DNA of 60,000 nt from Apostichopus japonicus. Lineage: Eukaryota > Echinodermata > Holothuroidea > Aspidochirotida > Stichopodidae. Position 1 is the first letter of the stretch. Every line of letters begins with the position of its first letter. The position numbers and the translations under genes were made by a program. The notes under the pieces are model-generated. The model was not told the origin of the DNA and did no database searches. It saw only the letters and a program-made list of their open reading frames with translations. The DNA lies in assembly GCF_037975245.1 (NCBI RefSeq), contig NC_092571.1:18810917-18870916 (forward strand). The letters are read 5' to 3'. Below, one piece after another: positions 1 to 12,500 of this stretch.

Positions 1-442
1 AGTGATATTTGAGGGCATTGATAAGTGGCATATAAAGTGCTAATTATATGGATTCTTCTCCCACCTCCACCTATACCCCCCTCTCCTCCCCCATATCTGA
101 CTTGCTAATAAACTAGAGTCTACCAGGGCAACATATTTGTTTCCTGTCTTTCCTGTGTTTCCTGACTAGACCCTACAGATCTTCTTCCTATACAAAAGAC
201 ATTGACCATAGTAAACACACTAACATGACTGTTATACAAAATCAGTGGTAATATCAAAGATGGATCACTCACAGTATTGTTTTAGCCCATTCAACATGAT
301 GCCCCCCCAATCCCCCACCCACCCCTTAGGTAAATTAATTAGCTGGTTAATTAAGGCAGCCTGTCATTAATTGTGGTGCATGGTTGATCTCCCCTTCCCC
401 TTTTGCTTTTATTGCTGTATAATAAAGTCAATTTAAACATAC

Positions 443-583
443 TTGAAGACATCATCTGGTGCCATTTCACCCTTGTAGACAAGGTAACCTCCAAATCTGA
501 AAGCAGCAGCATAGATCCAGAAGATCATACCCTGGGAAAGGGCAAAGGCTATTCCATAAAGCTGAGTGTTCCTTTGACCTTGG
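443..583 (-). CDS. ABCB1-like: ABCB1-like exon 20: TM11 (last exon in window)
   Basis: 141 nt, phase 2 in and out. [20 protein letters not shown] then [20 protein letters not shown] and PDDVF, matching TM11 and the following loop. Donor GTATGT at 442-437. No further exon is visible in 1-442. Confidence 0.92.
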
Positions 584-3500
584 CTGAGGGGAAAAAACAC
601 ATACATTAATGAATAAACATTGACCTAGCTACACACAATCTTAACTCCATCAAGTGGCTTTACCTCCTGCTTGATGAGATGAAAGTAATTAGTTACAGAA
701 AGTTATCAATTATAAACCTCCATTGAGAACAAGCAAAATGAAAACTATTCAATTTAGACAGGATGCTAAGTTTGTAAGTTCAAAACAATATTCAGACTCA
801 AGAAAAGGAAGGTTCTTTTACAATGACAAGTTATTTCACAGTGTAATCCTCAGTGTTGCTATAAACCCAACCCCAAACTGCTATTTGTCTTGCCTATCAT
901 GTGGAGTATATCATAATAACACTATATATCATGATTCTTGTATGAACAGTGATGTGGCAGCATTGTAAACTTAGGCAAAGTGATGAGGTTGACTATAAAA
1001 ATAAAAAGTTTCTTGAGTCTGTGAGCACTAATTGACGTGACACTGTTGTGTCTGCGTTCAGGTGGCATACTCCTATTAGAGTCTATATCAATCCGCCTGG
1101 ATGTTCTCCTATCTCAGGAAAAGTGCCAAAATGCAGTAGGAGAACGTCTTTTTAATATGTTATCAATCACGATCTAGTTTTTTGGTGGCTTGCATGTTGA
1201 AGGGCATGAATGGAAGTATATTTGAAGCAAAATTTGGTCAATTGGGTTATATTTAAACCCATTTAGGCCTCCCAGGAGCAGCTACGAGAATTGTTTACTA
1301 CTGAGTGAAGAGGTTTGTTTACAAGTGACGAAAACTTCAGGCTCTGATAGCGAAAAATCTACATGGTCATGATACGGAAAAATGATGGTGCCATGAAAGG
1401 CCAACTTGTCAGCTATCCAGTGATGGTAGCGTTTAGCTAGTGAAAACTTCTATCTAGACTTAAAGAACAAATCACTTTTGTGATTTAGTGTTAAAGTCAA
1501 TGGGGCTTTTAACGGGCGTATGCTACCTTCAGCATACACTTTGCATACAATCTGGTAGTAACATACTAAAATAATGTAAGAAAGAACAGGTACCTAAAAA
1601 CCTCATCAAATCTAAATACAATCTGGTAAGATACTAAACTAATGAAGGAAAGACGGGTACCTCAAAACATCATCAAATCTATATCACCAACGATGAGAAT
1701 ATGCAAACCTAGAAGGTTAACAAATATACAAGAAGACTTTTGTGGGACACAAATTGTTTGGTATCAAGTGTGTTAATCAGTAAATAAGCCTTGTATAAGA
1801 AACAAACCACATAGTCCCATACAATCTCTTAATTAGCCATACAATTTCTAACTAGATTGAGGGTCAGAATGACAAAACTTATGTAGTAACTCAATGCAAG
1901 CTGCAGACTTAAAGTGACACGGTAAATCAAGGTCACTTGCAAGGTTAGATTAAACTCACAGGAATGGTAAGAGCAGTTTAATACAGTAATCCTCGTACAG
2001 TCTTGGTTCAAGTCCAAGAGAAGTGGAAGTCCTTACATTCTCCATACCTTCAGCTGCAATCTGTAAGTATGAAGAAAGAGACAAATAAATTATTTAAAAA
2101 AAGCAAGATATCAAACCTAATAAACCACTGCGAAGTCCAGATTTGAGTAACGTAAAATGAGTATACAGCTCATTTTACATTTTGACTTTTGATCAATTTT
2201 ACATTTTGACTTTTGATTGACAGTTATAAGTACCTTTTTAAGTACATCAAATATTCCAGTATTAATCTTTAAATCCTGAACAGGGAATTATGAAAACATT
2301 AAGATTTGTTATCAACCTACAATATCTGTTATTTTCAAGACATAACAGTTAAAACATATAATATGTAATAACATAGAGTATGTAAAAAAACATGTTTTAC
2401 AGCTAGTATTTTATATTTATGGTGCACATATACATTTTATCCTCTACTGATGAGTGAGTATTTCATGTTTATGGTGCACATTTACAATTTATCCTCTACT
2501 GATGAGTGAGTATTTTATGTTTATGGTGCACATATACAAATTTATCCTCTACTGATGAGTGAGTATTTTATGTTGATGGTGCACAGTTACAATTTATCCT
2601 CTACTGATGAGTGAGTATTTTATGTTGATGGTGCACATTTACATTTCATCCTCTACTGATGAGTGAGTATTTCATGTTTATGGTGCACATATACAAATTT
2701 ATCCTCTACTGATGAGTGAGTATTTTATGTTGATGGTGCACATTTACATTTCATCCTCTACTGATGAGTGAGTATTTCATGTTGATGGTGCACATTTACA
2801 TTTCATCCTCTACTGATGAGTGAGTATTTTATGTTGATGGTGCACATTTACATTTCATCCTCTACTGATGATGAGTGAGTATTTTATGTTGATGGTGCAC
2901 GTTTACATTTTATCCTCTACTGATGAGTGAGTATTTTATACTTATGGTGTACATTTACAATTTATCCTTCTTCTGATGAGTGAGTATTTTATGTTGATGG
3001 TGTACATTTACAATTTATCCTCTACTGATGAGTGAGTATTTCATGTTTATGGTGCACATTTACAATTTATCCTCTACGATGAGTGAGTATTTTATGTTTA
3101 TGGTGCTCGTTTACATTTTATCGGCTACTGACTGATGAGTGAGTATTTTATGTTGATGGTGCACATTTACATTTCATCCTCTACTGATGATGAGTGAGTA
3201 TTTTATGTTGATGGTGCACGTTTACATTTTATCCTCTACTGATGAGTGAGTATTTTATACTTATGGTGTACATTTACAATTTATCCTTCTTCTGATGAGT
3301 GAGTATTTTATGTTGATGGTGTACATTTACAATTTATCCTCTACTGATGAGTGAGTATTTCATGTTTATGGTGCACATTTACAATTTATCCTCTACGATG
3401 AGTGAGTATTTTATGTTTATGGTGCTCGTTTACATTTTATCGGCTACTGACTGATGAGTGAGTATTTTATGTTGATGGTGCACATTTACAATTTATCCTC

Positions 3501-6500
3501 TACTGATGAGTGAGTATTTCATGTTTATGGTGTACATTTACAATTTATCCTGTAATGATGAGTGAGTATTTTATGTTTATGGTGCACATTTACAAATTTA
3601 TCCTCTACTGATGAGTGAGTATTTTATGTTGATGGTGCTCCTTTACAAATTTATCCTCTACTGATGATATGGACGGAGGGTATATTTTGCTTGAGACTGG
3701 TCACCTTGCCAGCGTCTTCAAGTAATTCTGAATCTCGTTTCTTGTTTCCGTGCAGCAGTTTCATTTGAACGGCTCCAGACATGACCAACAATGGCACAGC
3801 AGCAAAGACGAGGAAGGCAAGTTTCCATCCAAATATGAAAGCAATAACCACAGCAGCTAGCAGGGTAACCACAGACTGAATGGAAGACCCAATACGAATA
3901 CCTGTGGCCTGTTATAGAGGAAAATAAAAAATAGAACAACAGTTAAATTGTGTTCAGAAATATTTCATTGTTGTTATATGCTTACTGATAGGCTAGCATA
4001 AAGGATTACCTTTAATGGCCTTTCCAGCTGAGGCCCTTACAGAGTAAGGTATGACCTACAATATTTACCCACAGGAGACCCTCATGGATATACTTGGATG
4101 AAATATCACTTCAACACATTCCCACAGAAATCACAAAATGACAAAAATATTTTTTTTAATATGTTCAATTGCTACTCACATGTTTAAACATCCTTATACA
4201 GTTAATGAAAATCTACCTATGGCTAGCCTCTTCATTTCTACAGTCAAGGTAACATCTACCTATGGTTAGACTCTTTTCAGCCTGTTATGTGAATTCTGAT
4301 CCATCTACGACCTTCCTACAGTCAAGGTAACATCTACCTATGGTTTGACTCTTTTCAGCCTGTTATGTGAATTCTGATCCCTCTATGACATTCCTACAGT
4401 CAAGGTAACATCTATCTATGGTTTGACTCTTTTCAGCCTGTTAGGTGAATTCTGATCCCTCTACAACCTTCCTACAGTCAAGGTAACATCTACCTATGGA
4501 TTGACTCTTTTCAGCCTGTTATGTGAATTCTGATCCCTCTACAACCTTCCTACAGTCAAGGTAACATCTACCTATGGTTTGACTCTTTTCAGCATGTTAT
4601 GTGAATTCTGATCCCTCTACAACCTTCCTACAGTCAAGGTAACATCTACTTATGGTTTGACTCTTTTCAGCATGTTATGTGAATTCTGATCCCTCTACAA
4701 CCTTCCTACAGTCAAGGTAACATCTACCTATGGATTGACTCTTTTCAGCCTGTTATGTGAATTCTGATCCCTCTACAACCTTCCTACAGTCAAGGTAGCA
4801 TCTACCTATGGTTAGACTCTTTTCAGCCTGTTATGTGAATTTTGATCCATCTACGACCTTCCTACAGTAAAGGTAACATCTACCTATGGTTAGACTCTTT
4901 TCAGCCTGTTATGTGAATTCTGATCCCTCTACAGCCTTCCTTCACTGAGAACGTACTTAACATATTGCTCACTCCTGCTATTAATTCACTTTACAAGCAA
5001 ACTCTGAAAATAGTGGTAATTTATGCACACCCCATTTAACAAATATTTATATTTTTGGTTTCCAAACTGGGTAGCAAATTCTGTGTAGCAAGTTCTGTGG
5101 GCAACAATTATTAACAGACATTACCACACAGTGATATATCACTTGAGGCTGTCAGGTGTTATTCCAGGATGAGTGGCTTGATGGCTAAGGTAAGCCTGAA
5201 GTGTACAAAATCTTAACATTTGCATCCATTAATGCGTTTGTGTCAAGTACAGAACCTACTATTGAATTGAACTGGACTAAATACATGTCATAATAGTCTT
5301 GGAAATTTAACTTACCCCTTTGACATTGGAAGCATCTGTGGACAAACGAGTTGCAAGAGCACCTGTGTTATGTCTGGGTTCATCAAAGAAAGAAACATCC
5401 TTTAAATGAAGAAAAGAAAACATAAAACATTTAGATGGATGAATCAATGCCCTAACAATACCTGGCCTTACCCCCCTTTTTTCTTGGGGAGGGGTGGGGG
5501 GTGTTTACCCAAACTCTTAGACATCCAGTGACCAGGCAACCATAGTTTTCGATTTTGACACACCAACCAGGCTATCAACCACTCTACTTTACAGATCTAG
5601 CAGCACAAACTGAAATGCATACAGATTACAAGGCAACCTTTGTTATAAATTGTTACTTCCATTGCCTAGCAGCCCAAACTCTCCAGGCTACTAGGCACCT
5701 AATATCTACCAATGCAATGATGTCGGCTTGATCAACCTCCCTGGTTCTCCTTGACTAAATAAAGTTGCAAGTTTTACCACCACCACTCCTCCACCTCTAA
5801 ACAAAAAAAAAACATATTATCCTGAATGGAAGTATTGAGCTGCATGCTGAAATACATACATACATACACGCACCCATACACGCATACATACATACATGCT
5901 GCTGCGACTAATAACATACCTGTCTCAGCATGGTCCAAAAGGCCTTCTTTCTCAACCTCAGTGTTAGATATTCTCCTGAGTAGGTGAAGCTGGATATGCT
6001 AAAGAAATTACTCAATCCAGTCAAAACTCCCAAGGCCACAAACATGCAAGACCACAACCTTGCTTCCTCTTGCATTTGTTCTGGTTCCGCGCTGAAGGTC
6101 TACAGGAGAAAGAAGTAATCAAATGCAATATAAGTTTACTACTCCCATCTGCCTACTGCCATTGTGCATCATTATAGTAGTTTACTACTCCCATCTGCCT
6201 ACTGCCATTGTGCATTTTGGACCAAAATGACTCTTAATATGAACAAATATGACAATATCTAAAGTCTATGTAAACATCGAAACCCAAACAGATTTGATTT
6301 ACGTTAGCTACAATTGATACTATGTTAATGAATATTCATTATTCCAGCTATCCTCACCTAGCAGCTATCCTCTCCTAGCAATGGGAAGAGCAAATGTTGA
6401 GTAGAAAGGGGGATAACTTGTTAAGGCTTTTCCAGACTGTTTGCAGATGGCAATGTAATACCTTGTCTCATGTATGGGAAGGGTTCTGGGAAAAAATTAT

Positions 6501-9500
6501 GAGTGCATTGGTGCTAGTAGCCTATCAGTGATACTAAAACCTGCCTACATTCTAATTTTCTATGGTTTCTTCAATTTCAATGTTTATCTTTTATTTGACA
6601 GTCTATCAATATGTGCCTTTTCATTGGCTTAAAAGACCATCTAGACTCCAATTAGAATGACACCTGGAGGTAAATAATTCATATACTTCCAATCACAAAC
6701 ATGGTGAGCCAGGTGAACAGGATAGAAGTGGTTGACTTACTGAGATGACTTCACTGAAAATGAGAGCAAAGACAGGCATAGTGATTCCTAAGACACCTGA
6801 CCAGAAGGCACCAAAGGCGATGTAGGGCCACTCTGGACCATTCAACTTCAGTATCTCCTTATATGAGGCCTCTTCAATCTCCTATAAGGAAGGAGAAAAT
6901 TAAATCAAGACCAACAGAGTGAAATCATTCTTACCTGTATGTCGTATGTAATCTTTATACCTCTTTCAAGAAATACTTTCTTGCTTTGCTTTCTGTAAGA
7001 CTGTCGACTTCATTCTCCATGTCAAGGCAGCTCATTTGAAATCTTTAAAAACTACTTGCCTATGATTAACCCAATTTAATTTCATTGAGTCATAAGTCCA
7101 GCCTCCTCCTACCTTCCCCAGCCCCCTCACTTCTCTCCCACTAGCTCCTACCCTTAGATAAAGATCTCTGATGCCTCTGTGACAATTACCTCCTCTTCTT
7201 CTTCTCCATCACCGGACATCTTACTGCTCATGGAGGACATTCTTGACCTCTGGCTAGAAAGTTGTCTCTTCATCTGTTTAGATGGTGATGCTACTGCTTT
7301 CAATGATCCAACAGTGTCCATGGATTCCTCTGAGGGAGATTAACAAAAATGTCACATTCTCATCAAAAGTTCTCTTTTGTGAAGAGAAAGACTATCCAGT
7401 ATATTAATGTGAGATCTTTTAAAAAAATATCTCATTGACAAATATGATCATGAAAATAAGCAAACGTCAGAATAAAATGTAAGGCATCAGAGATCCCATC
7501 CAATCATTGTAAGGCACCAACCAGACCATCCAATCATTGTAAAGCATCAAACAGACCATCCAATCATTGTAAGGCACCAAACATACCATCCAATCATTGT
7601 AAGGCACCAGAGATCCCATCCAATCATTGTAAGGCACCAAACAGACCATCCAATCATTGTAAGGCACCAAACAGACCATCCAATCATTGTAAGGCACCAC
7701 AGAGACCATCCAATCATTGTAAGGCACCAAACAGACCATCCAATCATTGCCCACTTACCAGGACAGACCTTGCCTGCAGTCAATCAAACTAATCGTGTTG
7801 ACTGATGGGTACATATTGATTATATTTGTAGGACACCCACTGGCTTTTTGAAGAATTGAGATTCTATGAAATGTTGAAACATCAAATGGACAATTTTAAT
7901 ATATATTCATCAATAAGTCAAATGGAAAGCAATTATTAGACTGAATTTATCATGAAATATAAGGAAGCAAAAACAAACTATTTCCATCATAAGCAGCAAG
8001 GTTTTCTCAAGGAAAATTAATCAAAATTCAATCTCTCAGCTGAAATTAATTTTGCATAGAAGACTTCCGACTAGAAAATATGGGATATCTGAAGGACAAA
8101 CATTTAAATGCAAAATACTAAAAAGTAATAGTAACTTAAGTATTATGCTAATACAACCTATCTTTAGAGAGTCCATTTAATAGTTGTTTTACGTTCCATG
8201 ATCAGCAACAGTTGTGATACTCTGTTGGAATGTTGGAATTGTAAATACTATCGCTGGAGATCAATTCTACAATGATTCAAGCTAACATTAATTAGCACAA
8301 ATCAAGACTTATCATTTGTCTAAAATATGCCAAGATCAATTTGAAAAGTTATGCACTGTGGAACTTCTATGTTCAAATAAGAATAACTTTAACAGAAGTT
8401 AACTCAGCAACCTACTCCAAGTATTGACTTATTAACAGTCTGTACATCAAGAATAAAGAGTAAATTAGTAACATTATGTAAATGAAATACTAAATAAATT
8501 AGTGCTATTATGGAAAATGAAATAGGAACTAAATTAGTAATTGTATTATTATATTACAAACTAAATAAGTGATATTATGCTAACCAACTAAATATGTGAA
8601 ATTATGCTTACAAAATACCAACTAAAGAAGTGATATTATGCTAACCAAATACAAATTAAATAAGTAATATTATGCTAATCAAATACAAATCAAATATTAT
8701 GCTAATTATGTACTAGGAGTCTGCCACACATCGATTCAGGTTTGTTCTTTCTTAATTTCAGAGCGTGTGTAAGTGCGTTTACTTATTTACAGCAAGCTAA
8801 TTAACCACAGCTGCTAATTACCCTTTGATAAGACAATATGTTCAAATCTGATTAATATACAGAATTAACAGGTCAAGGTGACTACATGATTAAGATATTG
8901 AACATGTCACCATTCATTACCTACAGTACAACCCTCTAAAATTTGGGAAGGTAATTCGATACGCAGTGAATAGACGAAAACAACAAAATAGAGAAAAACC
9001 GACAAACACAAATTAATGAAATATTGGTGAAGCAACAAGATATCAACAACTTCAGTAATATTAAAGTATGAAGTCAAGTCATTACCCTAAGCTAGCCCCC
9101 CCCCCCCCCCCCGCTCCCATCCACCTTCCCTGCCTACCTCTGACATGTCTAGTTCCATTATCTAATCTAACTTCTATACAAGTTTACAAATAAAACGAAA
9201 ATTTACTAGGAGAGTACAAACAACTTTTGAAGGTTTAAAACAAACAAGTGGCTGGACATTGATGAGATTTGTTTATGATTGATAAAAGATAAAAGTCTCT
9301 TCATTGTAACTGAGTCTCACTACAAATCAACAGAAGTGAGAGTTCGTAATGCTAAAGCTGAATAAATTTACAGACTGAAAATGAAGATGAAAATGATGAC
9401 AAATTTAATCCTGTAATTTGCACTCCAACAAACCAAACTCACATATTTAGAGCGAGTTAAGTCAAATTCAGGGAAAAGACACAACCGCATATTCAGGGAG

Positions 9501-12500
9501 GTGATCAGAGGATAATGAAATTGGGCAGAAGCTAGAAGTGTACGTAAGAAATTTGAAGTTAATTGGTTGGATCAATTTTACAAAGTGAGAACAACTGTTG
9601 GAGTAGAAATTAAGATTAAACACCAAGTTACCCGGTTCTAGCTTTTCCACTGGAATGAAAACAGAAAGATATAATTGCTACAACATCAGAATAAATCATT
9701 ATTTGGTACAAATGTTAATACCTCTATTATAGTAAAACTACCAGCCTAATTAAATGTCATAATTCCAGATACATATATACTACCAAAAAAAAAAATTAAG
9801 GTACCATACTTCTCAATTGGCTAAGGGAAACCTCTAAAAGCTCACTGAGGTACATAAGCCTAACACAATAACCTTGAATGGTAACAACCCCTCCTGCATT
9901 CCAATACCACTATTTGGACGCTATCAAAATTCCAAAAAGGACAAGATTAATGAAGGATACTTGAGAATTGTGGCAAATTAAGCCTCTACAACAGTTGGGA
10001 GAAATGAAGATTGTGCAAACTTTCTTATAGTTCCCCAAAAAGTGACTTAAAACTACTGAACTACTGAATATGGTAATTCTCTTGTTAAGTGACAGAGTTC
10101 TGTAAAGTACACAAGACACTTACCATAATGTAATACATTAATGTTACATTAGATTTAAACACATAAAGTTCCAATATAGGCAGTAACATATCACAAGAGA
10201 AATAAACTGCTGTACCCATTCAGCCTTGACTACAGTAACCAGCCACATTGGTAGTTGCTCTTGGGTAATGTGACAATCAACCCTTTCATCCTGCCCCCCC
10301 ACCCCCTCCTCTCCTAACCCACCCGTCACCCTCATGTATCCAAACCAATTTTCATTTTATTTTCCTTTTTTTGGCTCAAGATTAAGTTTACTGAACTTTT
10401 GTTAATTGGCTCTGTCTTGAAGTCACAGGCCAGTACACTAAAATTGGTGATATGTAAATTAAAATGATTTGTGAGAAATGAAAGTTCGCGTGAACAAAAC
10501 AAACAAACAACCACATATGTCGAATTGACGAATCGGTGAATAATTTAACAGATGTGAAGTGTTTATGCAGAAAACGATTACAGATATAACGGTCATTGAA
10601 GGAAAACTTCACTTTAAAGAATTTATTGGTTGGGAATTAGGATCAGTAGAAAAGTATCATGAAGTTGTAAACTTTACTGATAAAGGAGTTGAATTAACAC
10701 GGTGTTGACAAAGTAAATCCAAAAGTAAATCTAAATATGTAACAAATATATGATCTGAGCTATCAAATAAATGTACAAGCACTCCAACCTCCTGGTTTAT
10801 ATGATCTGAGCTATGAAATAAATGTACAAGCACTCCAACCTCCTGGTTTATATGATCTGAGCTATGAAATAAATGTACAAGCACTCCAACCTCCTAGTTT
10901 ATATGATCTGAGCTATGAAATAAATGGACAAACACTCCAACCTCCTAGTTTATATGACCTAAACTATGAAATAAATGTACAAACACTCCAACCTCCTGGT
11001 TTATATGATCTAAGCTATCAAATAAATGTACAAATACTCCAACCTCCTAGTTTATATGATCTGAGCTATGAAATAAATGTACAAATACTCCAACCTCCTG
11101 GTTTATATGATCTGAGCTATGAAATAAATGTACAAATACTCCAACCTCCTGGTTTATATGATCTGAGCTATGAAATAAATGTACAAATACTCCAACCTCC
11201 TGGTTTATATGATCTGAGCTATGAAATAAATGTACAAATACTCCAACCTCCTAGTTTATATGATCTGAGCTATGAAATAAATGTACAAATACTCCAACCT
11301 CCTAGTTTATATGACCTAAACTATGAAATAAATGTACAAACACTCCAACCTCCTGGTTTATATGATCTGAGCTATGAAATAAATGTACAAATACTCCAAC
11401 CTCCTAGTTTATATGACCTAAACTATGAAATAAATGGACAAACACTCCAACCTCCTAGTTTATATGATCTGAGCTATGAAATAAATGTACAAACACTCCA
11501 ACCTCCTAGTTTATATGATCTGAGCTATGAAATAAATGTACAAATACTCCAACCTCCTAGTTTATATGACCTAAACTATGAAATAAATGGACAAACACTC
11601 CAACCTCCTAGTTTATATGACCTAAACTATGAAATAAATGTACAAACACTCCAACCTCCTGGTTTATATGATCTGAGCTATGAAATAAATGTACAAATAC
11701 TCCAACCTCCTGGTTTATATGACCTGAGCTATGAAATGAATGTACAAATACTCCAACCTCCTAGTTTATATGACCTAAACTATGAAATAAATGTACAAAC
11801 ACTCCAACCTCCTGGTTTATATGATCTGAGCTATGAAATAAATGTACAAATACTCCAACCTCCTAGTTTATATGACCTAAACTATGAAATAAATGTACAA
11901 ACACTCCAACCTCCTGGTTTATATGATCTGAGCTATGAAATAAATGTACAAATACTCCAACCTCCTAGTTTATATGACCTAAACTATGAAATAAATGGAC
12001 AAACACTCCAACCTCCTAGTTTATATGATCTGAGCTATGAAATAAATGTACAAACACTCCAACCTCCTAGTTTATATGATCTGAGCTATGAAATAAATGT
12101 ACAAATACTCCAACCTCCTAGTTTATATGACCTAAACTATGAAATAAATGGACAAACACTCCAACCTCCTAGTTTATATGACCTAAACTATGAAATAAAT
12201 GTACAAACACTCCAACCTCCTGGTTTATATGATCTGAGCTATGAAATAAATGTACAAATACTCCAACCTCCTAGTTTATATGACCTAAACTATGAAATAA
12301 ATGGACAAACACTCCAACCTCCTAGTTTATATGACCTAAACTATGAAATAAATGTACAAATACTCCAACCTCCTGGTTTATATGACCTGAGCTATGAAAT
12401 AAATGTACAAATACTCCAACCTCCTAGTTTATATGATCTGAGCTACTAAATTAATGAACAAGCTCTCCAACCTCAGTGTTCACAACACCTGAGCTATGAA

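Noticed and set aside
7467-7783. Minus-strand open frames with [10 protein letters not shown] repeats
   Set aside because: They are the 30-bp minisatellite read in frame; only the short candidate microexon beside it has splice signals.
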